Source: Mesorhizobium plurifarium
GTDB lineage: Bacteria; Pseudomonadota; Alphaproteobacteria; Rhizobiales; Rhizobiaceae
Assembly: GCA_000824785.1 (NCBI GenBank)
Contig: CCNB01000045.1
Coordinates: 260,853 to 300,417 of the forward strand
Direction of reading: 5' to 3'
Length of the DNA: 39,565 bases
Within the stretch, counting starts at the first letter, position 1, and each line of letters opens with the position of its first letter. Both the position numbers and the translations under genes were made by a program. Shown in pieces: positions 8,880-16,649 of the stretch. Under the pieces are notes generated by a model that worked only from the letters and a program-made list of their open reading frames with translations, was not told the origin of the DNA and ran no database searches.

Positions 8880-9996
8880 ACTTGCCGTCGCCGTGCCAGA
8901 GCCGATCGTCGGCCGCTCACTCTGGGGCAATGCCTGGGCGCGGCTCAAGCGCAACCGCGCCGCCATGCTCAGCCTCTATTATCTGGCTTTCATCGCCGTC
9001 ATCAGCGTGTTCGGCCCTATGGTCGTGCCGCATGAATACACCACCATCTATGGCGATTATGTGCGCACGCCGCCCAGCCTCTCGGCCTATCCGAAGCCGG
9101 ACATGATCCAGGGGGCGCTGGGCGACGCTATCAAGCGCATGCGCGCCGACATCAAGGAATGGCACCAGGACGGCAATCGCGTCATCGTCACCATCACCGC
9201 GACCAAGCCCATCGACGACCGCAACATCCGCTATCTCGACCGCTCCGACGCCTTCGACGACACCAGGATCGAGAACAAGTCGCCCGACGGCCGCGAAATG
9301 ACGATGAGCTCGGCCGTGAAGCAGCAATATTTCTTCTTCGGCACCGACAACACCGGCCGTGACCTGCTCTCGCGCACGCTGATGGCCGGACGCATATCCC
9401 TGGCGATCGGCCTGCTTGCCGGTGTCGTCGCTGGTGTCATCGGAGTCATCTACGGCGCGACCGCGGGCTTCGCCGGCGGCAGGGTCGACGAGGTGATGAT
9501 GCGCATCGTCGACGTGCTCTATTCGCTGCCCTTCATCTTTTTCGTCATCATGCTCGTGGTGTTCTTCGGCCGCAACTTCGTGCTGATGTTTCTGGCGGTG
9601 GGCGCTGTGCTGTGGCTCGACATGGCCCGCATCGTGCGCGGCCAGGCGCTGTCGATCCGTCGGCAGGAATATGTCCAGGCGGCGGAAGCCATGGGCGTCG
9701 GCCAGCGCGGCATCCTCTTGCGTCACGTCATTCCGAACCTGCTCGGACCGGTGGTCATCTACATGACGTTGCTGGTGCCGCAGGTCATCATCCTGGAAAG
9801 CTTCCTCTCTTTCCTCGGCCTCGGCGTGCAGGAGCCGATGACCAGTTGGGGCGTGCTGATCTCGGTCGGCGCCAAGAACATCGGCTACGCCAACTGGCTG
9901 CTCCTGTTCCCGGCCTTCTTCCTCGTCTCGACACTGTTCGCGCTGAATTTCGTCGGCGACGGTCTGCGCGACGCGCTCGATCCCAAGGATCGATGA
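8872..9996 (+). CDS. oppC: Oligopeptide ABC transporter permease OppC, with enlarged periplasmic loop
   Basis: Second permease of the importer, 374 residues. After the first membrane segment (SLYYLAFIAVISVFGPMVV) lies a loop of roughly 100 residues, including RTPPSLSAYP and a stretch of alternating polar and hydrophobic residues, before the family motif FGTDNTGRDLLSR. This loop is longer than in plain DppC proteins and resembles the longer members of the family. Five further membrane segments follow, with the coupling motif YVQAAEAMGVGQRGILLRHV and the C-terminal SFLGLGVQEPMTSWG. GAGGG precedes the ATG inside the end of oppB. The gene is coupled at its other end to the ATPase gene. Assignment to the family is firm; the function of the loop is unknown. 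Confidence 0.93.
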   Translation: MTELAVAVPEPIVGRSLWGNAWARLKRNRAAMLSLYYLAFIAVISVFGPMVVPHEYTTIYGDYVRTPPSLSAYPKPDMIQGALGDAIKRMRADIKEWHQDGNRVIVTITATKPIDDRNIRYLDRSDAFDDTRIENKSPDGREMTMSSAVKQQYFFFGTDNTGRDLLSRTLMAGRISLAIGLLAGVVAGVIGVIYGATAGFAGGRVDEVMMRIVDVLYSLPFIFFVIMLVVFFGRNFVLMFLAVGAVLWLDMARIVRGQALSIRRQEYVQAAEAMGVGQRGILLRHVIPNLLGPVVIYMTLLVPQVIILESFLSFLGLGVQEPMTSWGVLISVGAKNIGYANWLLLFPAFFLVSTLFALNFVGDGLRDALDPKDR

Positions 9997-9998
9997 CG

Positions 9999-11633
9999 AT
10001 GGGGACCGCTGACATGACCGCTCCCGAAACGATCCTCAGCGTCAAGGACCTGCGCGTCCGCTTCCAGACCCTCGACGGCACCGTCGAGGCCGTCAAGGGC
10101 ATCAACATCAAGGTCAATGCCGGCGAGACGGTCGCCGTCGTCGGCGAATCCGGCTCCGGCAAGAGCCAGACGATGATGGCGGCGATGAGCCTGTTGTCCT
10201 CCAACGGCGAGGCCACCGGCCAGGTCGACTATCGCGGCCGCAATCTTCTGGAGATGACCAAGAGCGAGCTCAACAAGGTGCGCGGCCGCAAGATCAGCAT
10301 GATCTTCCAGGAGCCGATGACCTCGCTCGATCCGCTCTACACCATCGGTAACCAGCTGATGGAGCCGATCCGCCGGCACCGCGGGCTTTCCGCGCCGGCT
10401 GCACGGGAAGAAGCGCTGAAGCTCTTGAGGCTGGTGCACATACCCGATCCCGAGCGGCGGATGAAATCCTATCCGCACGAGATGTCGGGCGGCCAACGGC
10501 AGCGCGTCATGATCGCCATGGCTCTGGCCAACGATCCCGACATCCTGATCGCCGACGAGCCGACGACGGCGCTCGACGTCACCATCCAGGCGCAGATCCT
10601 GATGCTGCTGGCAGAGTTGCAGCGCAAGCTCGGCATGGCGATCGTCTTCATCACCCACGATCTCGGCATCGTGCGCCGCTTCGCCGATCGCGTCTATGTC
10701 ATGCGTCAGGGCGAAGTGGTGGAGGAGGGCCAGGCGGAAGCGCTTTTTGCCAATCCGCAGCATGCCTACACCAGGATGCTGCTCGCGGCCGAGCCGACCG
10801 GCAGCAAGGCGCCGCCGCCGGCCAATTCGCCGGTGCTGCTCGAGGGCCGCAATGTCGAGGTCGTCTTCAAGATCGGCGGCGGCTTCCTCGGCGGCGAGCC
10901 GCTGATGCTGCGCGCGGTGGACAAGATCTCGGTCCGGCTGAAGCGCAACCAGACCATCGGCATCGTCGGCGAGTCGGGCTCGGGCAAGTCGACCCTTGGC
11001 CGCGCGCTGTTGAGGCTGCTCCCCAGCGATGGCGTCATCCGCTTCGGCGACCGTGACATTTCCGAGGCGGACCGCCAGGCGATGCGGCCGCTGAGGCGCG
11101 AATTGCAGCTCGTCTTCCAGGATCCGTTCGGCTCGCTGTCGCCGCGCATGACCGTCGGCCAGGTCATCACCGAGGGCCTTTTGGTGCATGAGCCCTCGCT
11201 CACCGGCAAGCAGCGCGACCAGCGCGCCGTCGAGGCGCTGCGCGAGGTTGGCCTCGATCCCAACGCGCGCAACCGTTACCCGCACGAATTCTCCGGCGGC
11301 CAGCGCCAGCGCATCGCGATTGCCCGCGCCATGATCCTCATGCCGAAAGTGGTGGTGCTGGACGAGCCGACCTCGGCGCTCGACCGCTCGGTGCAGAAGC
11401 AGATCGTCGAGCTGCTGCGCAAGCTGCAGGCCGATCACGAACTGTCCTACCTCTTCATCAGCCATGACCTCGCGGTGGTGCGCGCCATGGCCGATTACAT
11501 CATCGTCATGAAGCAGGGAAAGATCGTCGAGGAAGGGCCGACGCAGGAGATATTCGACAATCCGCGCGAAGCCTACACCCAGACGCTGATGAACGCCGCG
11601 ATCGATTCGACACGGTTCCGCATCAGCGCTTGA
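9999..11633 (+). CDS. Fused OppD-OppF ABC transporter ATPase
   Basis: A single polypeptide of about 544 residues carries two complete ATP-binding domains that energise the OppBC channel. The first has GESGSGKS (Walker A), MSGGQRQRV (signature), LIADEPTTALD (Walker B) and ITHDLG (H-loop). The second has GESGSGKST, FSGGQRQRI, VLDEPTSALD and ISHDLA. The parts correspond to separate OppD and OppF proteins in many bacteria; the fused layout is also known, for example in YejF. The start is one of three closely spaced ATGs (9993, 9999, 10014). I prefer 9999, where AAGGAT sits at proper spacing; 9993 would overlap the oppC stop as ATGA. Nothing in either nucleotide site looks degraded, so both should hydrolyse ATP. 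Confidence 0.94.
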   Translation: MGTADMTAPETILSVKDLRVRFQTLDGTVEAVKGINIKVNAGETVAVVGESGSGKSQTMMAAMSLLSSNGEATGQVDYRGRNLLEMTKSELNKVRGRKISMIFQEPMTSLDPLYTIGNQLMEPIRRHRGLSAPAAREEALKLLRLVHIPDPERRMKSYPHEMSGGQRQRVMIAMALANDPDILIADEPTTALDVTIQAQILMLLAELQRKLGMAIVFITHDLGIVRRFADRVYVMRQGEVVEEGQAEALFANPQHAYTRMLLAAEPTGSKAPPPANSPVLLEGRNVEVVFKIGGGFLGGEPLMLRAVDKISVRLKRNQTIGIVGESGSGKSTLGRALLRLLPSDGVIRFGDRDISEADRQAMRPLRRELQLVFQDPFGSLSPRMTVGQVITEGLLVHEPSLTGKQRDQRAVEALREVGLDPNARNRYPHEFSGGQRQRIAIARAMILMPKVVVLDEPTSALDRSVQKQIVELLRKLQADHELSYLFISHDLAVVRAMADYIIVMKQGKIVEEGPTQEIFDNPREAYTQTLMNAAIDSTRFRISA

Positions 11634-11651
11634 AGCCGGTCCGGTCCGGCT
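11634..11651. terminator. Small hairpin between convergent oppDF and lipoprotein gene
   Basis: AGCCGG-TCCGGT-CCGGCT forms a 6-bp stem directly after the oppDF stop and a few bases from the stop of the convergent lipoprotein gene. It has no T tract, so its action as a terminator is uncertain. Confidence 0.3.
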
Positions 11652-11655
11652 CGCC

Positions 11656-11997
11656 TCACTGCGCGGAGGGGCACCTTTGCTTTCGCGTCGCGACGATCAC
11701 CTGCTGCTGTTGCTGCAGCCTGTCGATCCGGGCGGTTTCGCGGTTGGCGACCGCCGTCTTCACGCGCTCGCCGCCAAGCAACCACGTTGGCACGGAGGTA
11801 TTGGCGACCTTGCCGCGGGCGATTGCGGTGCGTGAAATATCGGTCGCGGTGTCGCCGACCGCATTGTTGAGCTCGGGGCAGTTCATCTTTTCGTATCTCG
11901 CCGGGCTGATCGACGCCGTGGTCGACGAGCAGCCTGCGGCGAGCAGCAGAATGGCGGTCAACATGAGCGGCAAGGCTGTCATCGGCATGAATTTCAT
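11656..11997 (-). CDS. Small lipoprotein of unknown function
   Basis: A predicted lipoprotein of 113 residues. It has a signal sequence ending in the lipobox LLAAGC with the lipidated Cys at residue 23, so it should be anchored in an envelope membrane. The mature part contains a second Cys in MNCPELNNAVGDTATDISRT, then RIDRLQQQQQ, a short helical or coiled-coil-prone stretch, and a third Cys near the C-terminus. I do not recognise a named family; it resembles small conserved rhizobial envelope proteins. The ATG at 11997 was chosen because a GAGGAG site lies just upstream and the signal peptide begins there; the frame extends further but lacks sense as a leader. It lies 65 bases downstream of the GT14-like gene on the same strand, so the two may share a transcript. 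Confidence 0.72.
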   Translation of the reverse strand: MKFMPMTALPLMLTAILLLAAGCSSTTASISPARYEKMNCPELNNAVGDTATDISRTAIARGKVANTSVPTWLLGGERVKTAVANRETARIDRLQQQQQVIVATRKQRCPSAQ

Positions 11998-12062
11998 TCT
12001 TGCTCCTCGGTCGACGCGGTGACGGCGCCAAGCCCAGCATAGCCGCCTCGGGCCATCTTGTC

Positions 12063-12989
12063 TCAATTGGCGGCCTCGAATCCTCTGCTGCGCGCCCGAA
12101 GGTCGTCCAGTTGATCACAGAGTCCGGCATCTTCCCCGTGCTCGATCTTGCGGCAGAAGAACGCTCCGGACTTGAGGATATCCGGAAGATCGGTGCGGGT
12201 CAGGAGCTTGGGAAAGCGGCCATTCTCGTCCGTCGCGGTGTAGCGCAGATTGTCGGTCGCGCGGTTGCCCCAGTATTTGCTGTTGCGCAAAAGCATATGG
12301 GGCTCCATCTCGTCGGGGATTGCCGTCCACGCAAAGAACCGCTTGATCTCGGGGTCGAGCATTCCTTGCACAACTGTCTCGATCGCTTTGCGGGTGAGCG
12401 TGAACCACTGCGAACCGAATGTGGGCAGCAGACCGGCCGGGAGCTTTCGGTCAATGCCCAGCGCGCCTTGCAGGCGGATGCTCGACAGGCGTTTGCGGCG
12501 GGACGATACCAGCCGTTCATATGGCCAATAGCAGGAGAACCTGTTGCTGAGATTGTCGGGTGTTTCGCCTGGCAGTCCTTCATGCGTGACCAGGACGTAT
12601 TCTTGCGGATGGTTCTGGTGAAGATATGCCGCGAAGTCGTCGATGCTTCGCACAGGATAATCGGACCCGCTTAGCAGCGAACCATACAGGAATGGGTGAT
12701 CGAGCAGGCGCCGCAGGGCCTGGAGGGTCGCCTCGACGATAGAGTAGCCTCCCCACCGGCAGGCCACCATGCTGAACACGTCCACGTTCGGCAGGTCGGA
12801 AAGTCGGTTCTGAAAGCTGGCAATTGCCGGAGCGCCAACCCTCGTATCGAGATGGACGACGATCCTGTCCTGTGGCCGCGAGATCGCCCGGATCAGCCGC
12901 TCGGTGTGACCGAGTTGGCGGTGAGCCAGGATGACAAAGCCCAGTCCTATATCGGTTGGATCACTTGGCACGATTTCTCTCGCCTCCAT
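12063..12989 (-). CDS. Core-2/I-branching (GT14-like) glycosyltransferase
   Basis: Protein of about 308 residues in the Core-2/I-branching enzyme family. In eukaryotes these transfer beta-1,6-N-acetylglucosamine or xylose; bacterial members decorate glycans with unknown acceptors. Recognisable features are GFVILAHRQLGHTERLI at the start of the catalytic fold, RIVVHLDTRV, YGSLLSGSDYPVRS, FGSQWFTLTRKAIE and IPDEMEPHMLLRNS. There is no membrane segment, so it should act in the cytoplasm. The start is unsure: ATG 12989 gives a compact N-terminus, but in-frame ATG 13025 and TTG 13031 are also possible and none has a clear ribosome site. It stands alone rather than in a polysaccharide cluster, though the exopolysaccharide block begins 200 bases away on the opposite strand. 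Confidence 0.8.
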   Translation of the reverse strand: MEAREIVPSDPTDIGLGFVILAHRQLGHTERLIRAISRPQDRIVVHLDTRVGAPAIASFQNRLSDLPNVDVFSMVACRWGGYSIVEATLQALRRLLDHPFLYGSLLSGSDYPVRSIDDFAAYLHQNHPQEYVLVTHEGLPGETPDNLSNRFSCYWPYERLVSSRRKRLSSIRLQGALGIDRKLPAGLLPTFGSQWFTLTRKAIETVVQGMLDPEIKRFFAWTAIPDEMEPHMLLRNSKYWGNRATDNLRYTATDENGRFPKLLTRTDLPDILKSGAFFCRKIEHGEDAGLCDQLDDLRARSRGFEAAN

Positions 12990-13189
12990 GCCGCGCGCAC
13001 AGCCCTTACCGACCCTTCGGGCCATCCGCAACGGGTTCGTCGCCGCCGGCGCCGATGTTCAGAAATTCGTGGCGGAAGCGATAGCTGCGGGAGCATTCCT
13101 TAGGGCGCGACGCGGACAGCTGCGATCTGGCTCTTTAGACCTCGGATAGATTTTGCCGGTATTGATCGGAGAAAAGGAGCACGAAGGTC

Positions 13190-15631
13190 ATGACCGAAAT
13201 CTGGCGCTCACTCCTCGCTAATCTTGCCCTTGTCTCCATCCTGGTCGTCGCCTGGGACCTTGTGGCCGATTTTACCGGACGCCTTCCGCGGCTGATACAG
13301 TCGCTGTTACTCGGCATGGTCATGTGCGCCGGTTCGGTCATCTCCATGGCGACGGCTTTGTCCGTCTCGGGCTTCGTCGTCGATCTGCGGGCCGCCTTCA
13401 TTGGCGCGGCCGCCTTCTTCGGCGGATGGCCGGCAATGTTCGTCGCGACCGCCGGCTCCATTGCCTATCGCGCCTATCTTGGCGGGCAGGGCACGAGTGT
13501 GGGCATCATGAGCATCCTGATCACGGCTGTCGCTGGGCTGGCTTGGCACCATGTCGTCGCGGTCCGCTCGCGTACTATGCTCGACATACTCGGCCTCGGC
13601 GTGACGGTCGCGCTTGCCGGGCTGATCACGCTTGTGGTCATTCCCCAGCAGGTCCTCGCAGGCTTCCTTCAGCAGAGCACGCTCCCGTCCGTGGTGTTCC
13701 GGTTCATCGGCACCTTCATCATCGGCGTGTTGCTCGATCGGCAGCAGCGGCGTCGCGATCTCACCATGTCCAACATGATCTACCGTGCCATGGTTCGCGA
13801 GCTGCCGGATTGCCTCAACGTGAAGGATGCCGCCGGCCGCTTCGTCGTTGCAAACCCGGCCACCGCCGAAATGATGCGCGCAGCCTCACCGGAGGACCTT
13901 ATCGGCAAGACGGATTTTGATTTCTATCCGAAGGATGTCGCCGAGCGCTTCAGGCAGGATGAATTAGGTCCACTGGAAACGGGGCAGACACTGCGCATCG
14001 ACCAGCCCGCGCTTTTCCCGGACGGCAGCCAGGGCTGGCTCTACACCTTGAAGGCGCCCTTTCGCGACGAGACCGGCAAGGTCGTCGGCGTCATCACCTA
14101 CAACCGCGACATCACCGAGCAAAAGAAAAACGCGCAGCTCAAGAACGACTTCATCTCGACCGTCAGCCACGAACTGCGCACGCCGTTGACATCCATTCGC
14201 GGCTCGCTCGGGCTGATCGCGGCGGGCGTCGCGGGCGAATTGCCGCCCAAGGCCGCCAATCTCGTCAACATCGCCCACAACAACAGCGAGAGGCTGGTCC
14301 TTCTCATCAACGACATCCTCGACATGGAGAAGATCGAATCGGGCGTCATCAGCTTCAAGATCAAGCAGATGCCCCTGCGTCCGGTCCTGGAGCAGGCCAT
14401 CGCCGCCAGCTCCAATTACATGGCCGAGAGCAGGATACGCATCGTCCTCGTCGACGATGCGCCGCGCGCGGAGGCCAATATCGACCCTGACCGCCTGCAC
14501 CAGGTGATGGCGAACCTCCTGTCCAATGCGATCAAGTTCTCCGATCACGGCGGCACCGTGATGGTGAAGCTGCAGCGCCGCGATCGCGACATGCTGCGCG
14601 TCTCCGTGATCGATCAGGGCGCCGGCATTCCCGAAGCGTTCCGCAGCCGCATATTCGGCAAGTTCGAGCAGGCCGACGCGTCAAGCACCCGCAGGAAGGG
14701 AGGAACCGGTCTAGGCTTGAGCATCGTCAAGACCATCGTCGAAAAGCTGGGCGGCGCTGTTTCCTTCGAAACGGAGGAAGGCAAGGGAACGTCGTTTCAC
14801 GTCGACCTTGCCGAAGCGCAGAGGCAAGAGGCGAAACCGGTCCTTGTCGAGCGCCGGTCGAAGAAGCGCGATCGCCGCCTGCGTGTCCTGATTTGCGAGG
14901 ACGAGCCCGATGTCGCCGCGGTGATCGCAGCGCTTCTCGAAGCGGAAGGCTTCTCAAGCGACGTCGCCCCCGACATCGACACCGCCAAGGCGCTGCTCAA
15001 CTCCCGCGATTACGTGGCGCTGACGCTCGACATCAAGCTGGCGGGGGAATCCGGCATCAAGCTCTTCCATGATATCAGGGCGTCGAAGGTCAATTCCGAC
15101 ATTGCGGTCATCGTCATCTCCGCCGTCGCCGACGAAGCCAGACGCTCGCTGAACGGCACCGCCGTCGGCATCGTCGACTGGCTGGAGAAGCCTGTGGATC
15201 CGAAGCGTCTTCACGCCGCTTTGGCAAAGATCGTCGGCCGCAGGGTCGAGCTGAAGCCGAAGATCCTACATGTCGAGGACGACGAGGGCGTGCTTGCGGT
15301 GATGTCGGAGGGTTTGGGTTCGGGTGTCTCGATTATCTCGGCGAAAACGCTGAAGGACGCGCAGCAGGCAATCGCGAACCATCGCTTCGATCTGGTCATC
15401 CTGGATATCGCGCTCCCCGACGGATCGGGGTTGGACCTGCTTGCCGATCTGCCGCTCGAAACAGGGGTCATCGTGTTTTCGGCGGCGGAGCTGGACGACA
15501 AGCTGGGCGATCGGGTCCAGGCGATCATGACCAAGACCAAGGCGTCGGAGATCGACGTCGCGAAGCTGGTCAGGAACATGTTGGCTTCGGCCCGCGAGGG
15601 CGCCGAGGCCACCGCGCAAGCCAAGGAGTAA
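13190..15631 (+). CDS. Hybrid sensor histidine kinase, 5TM-PAS-HisKA-HATPase-REC-REC
   Basis: Membrane-bound sensor kinase of 813 residues. The first 180 form about five or six membrane segments resembling the 5TMR-LYT sensor module of LytS-type kinases. A PAS domain follows (about 195-310, with CLNVKDAAGRFVVANPATAE and YNRDITEQKK). The kinase core has the phosphoacceptor His327 in STVSHELRTPLTS, N box NLLSNAIKFS, DQGAGIPE and GGTGLGLSIVK. Two receiver domains complete it: REC1 starts near 563 (LICEDEPD; phospho-Asp614 in TLDIKL), REC2 near 685 (ILHVEDDEG; Asp739 in VILDIALPDGSG). No Hpt domain is present, so phosphate would need an external Hpt, and one is encoded at 20972-21295. AAGGAG precedes the ATG. 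The gene heads a tight cluster and probably senses an envelope or small-molecule signal. Confidence 0.93.
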   Translation: MTEIWRSLLANLALVSILVVAWDLVADFTGRLPRLIQSLLLGMVMCAGSVISMATALSVSGFVVDLRAAFIGAAAFFGGWPAMFVATAGSIAYRAYLGGQGTSVGIMSILITAVAGLAWHHVVAVRSRTMLDILGLGVTVALAGLITLVVIPQQVLAGFLQQSTLPSVVFRFIGTFIIGVLLDRQQRRRDLTMSNMIYRAMVRELPDCLNVKDAAGRFVVANPATAEMMRAASPEDLIGKTDFDFYPKDVAERFRQDELGPLETGQTLRIDQPALFPDGSQGWLYTLKAPFRDETGKVVGVITYNRDITEQKKNAQLKNDFISTVSHELRTPLTSIRGSLGLIAAGVAGELPPKAANLVNIAHNNSERLVLLINDILDMEKIESGVISFKIKQMPLRPVLEQAIAASSNYMAESRIRIVLVDDAPRAEANIDPDRLHQVMANLLSNAIKFSDHGGTVMVKLQRRDRDMLRVSVIDQGAGIPEAFRSRIFGKFEQADASSTRRKGGTGLGLSIVKTIVEKLGGAVSFETEEGKGTSFHVDLAEAQRQEAKPVLVERRSKKRDRRLRVLICEDEPDVAAVIAALLEAEGFSSDVAPDIDTAKALLNSRDYVALTLDIKLAGESGIKLFHDIRASKVNSDIAVIVISAVADEARRSLNGTAVGIVDWLEKPVDPKRLHAALAKIVGRRVELKPKILHVEDDEGVLAVMSEGLGSGVSIISAKTLKDAQQAIANHRFDLVILDIALPDGSGLDLLADLPLETGVIVFSAAELDDKLGDRVQAIMTKTKASEIDVAKLVRNMLASAREGAEATAQAKE

Positions 15632-15636
15632 CCCTT

Positions 15637-16029
15637 ATGCCGGCAAGAATCCTTTATGTGGACGACGAGGACGATATCCGCGAAATTGCCCAGATGTCGC
15701 TGGAGCTTGAGCCGGAATTCGAGGTGCGGTCCTGCGCTTCAGGCGCCGCGGCGCTGGTCGATGCGGCGACATGGCGACCCGATCTCATCCTGCTCGACGT
15801 GATGATGCCGGACATGGACGGACCGGAAACGCTGAAGCGCCTGGCCGCGTCGCCGCCGACGGCATCGATACCCGTGGTGTTCATCACGGCGCGCACCCAG
15901 ACCCATGAGGTCGAACGCTATCTGAACATGGGCGCGGTGGGCGTCATTGCCAAACCCTTCGATCCGCTGGCGCTTGCCGGTGAAGTGAGGAAGCTGCTTG
16001 CCTCGCGCGGCGGTGGCCCGGCGAACTAG
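15637..16029 (+). CDS. Single-domain response regulator
   Basis: A receiver domain of 130 residues with no output domain. The acidic pocket is YVDDEDD (9-13), the phospho-acceptor Asp54 is in LILLDVMMPD, the switch Thr is T84 in FITA, and the conserved Lys106 is in IAKPFDP. It begins 5 bases after the stop of the hybrid kinase gene with AAGGAG overlapping that stop codon, so it is co-transcribed. Single-domain regulators of this kind usually act by protein contact or as phosphate carriers or sinks in a relay. Here it is a likely partner of the kinase above. Its target is unknown. Confidence 0.93.
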   Translation: MPARILYVDDEDDIREIAQMSLELEPEFEVRSCASGAAALVDAATWRPDLILLDVMMPDMDGPETLKRLAASPPTASIPVVFITARTQTHEVERYLNMGAVGVIAKPFDPLALAGEVRKLLASRGGGPAN

Positions 16030-16256
16030 TCGGAGACAGCGCCGAGAAGCTTGCCGGCAAGCTCCGTCTGGTGTTTACGCCTCCTATACCATGCGCCGAT
16101 ATTCATCTACTGATTGCATCGAAATGCGGCCGCCGCGAATCAGCCTGTCTATGATTGAGCAGCAATTGGTCGGCTCGGGTGACTGTGCGCACCTGGTTTC
16201 AGGGGCGCGGTTCATGGTTGGTTACTCCGGGGGGCGACGGAACCGGAGCAGGACTG
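16030..16256 (+). promoter_or_regulatory. Gap before second response regulator, possible internal promoter
   Basis: A 227-base stretch without a convincing gene separates the first regulator from the second. Its length suggests that the downstream four genes may have their own promoter. The frame of the second regulator is open back to 16155 but offers only non-ATG starts, and that extension does not resemble a receiver domain. I see no clear hairpin or operator. Confidence 0.35.
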
Positions 16257-16649
16257 GTGGATGGAGCAAAGGCAAGAATTCTGATCTGCGATGATGACCC
16301 GTTGCTGCTCGAGCTGATGGAATTCAGGTTGAGGGCGAAGGGATACGATGTCGTCAAAGCGGTCGACGGGGCGGAGGCGCTGGAGAAGGCGCGGCAGGAC
16401 GCTCCGGACGTCGTCGTGCTCGACGCGATGATGCCGAAGGCCGACGGCCTGGAGGTGCTGGCGCGCATCAAGGGCGACCCAGCCTTGTCCGACACGCCGG
16501 TGGTCATGCTGACGGCCCGCAAGAGCCAAAAGGACATTGTCTCGGCCCTGGACAAGGGCGCCGACGACTATCTGGTGAAGCCGTTCATTCCCGAGGAGCT
16601 TCTGGCCCGGCTGGCGCGTCTCATCGCGCGCAAGAGCGGGAAGCGCTGA
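16257..16649 (+). CDS. Single-domain response regulator (GTG start)
   Basis: A second stand-alone receiver domain, 130 residues when started at the GTG at 16257. That start is supported by GGAG eight bases upstream and by the fact that the receiver fold begins almost at once with ARILICDDDP. The phospho-acceptor is Asp56 in VVVLDAMMPKADG, the switch Thr86 is in VVMLTARKS, and Lys108 is in YLVKPF. The length equals that of the other regulator. The stop overlaps the start of the TPR/barrel gene as TGATG, so this regulator is translated together with the export machinery and not with the kinase. It probably controls activity of the polysaccharide synthase complex by contact. Confidence 0.88.
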   Translation: MDGAKARILICDDDPLLLELMEFRLRAKGYDVVKAVDGAEALEKARQDAPDVVVLDAMMPKADGLEVLARIKGDPALSDTPVVMLTARKSQKDIVSALDKGADDYLVKPFIPEELLARLARLIARKSGKR

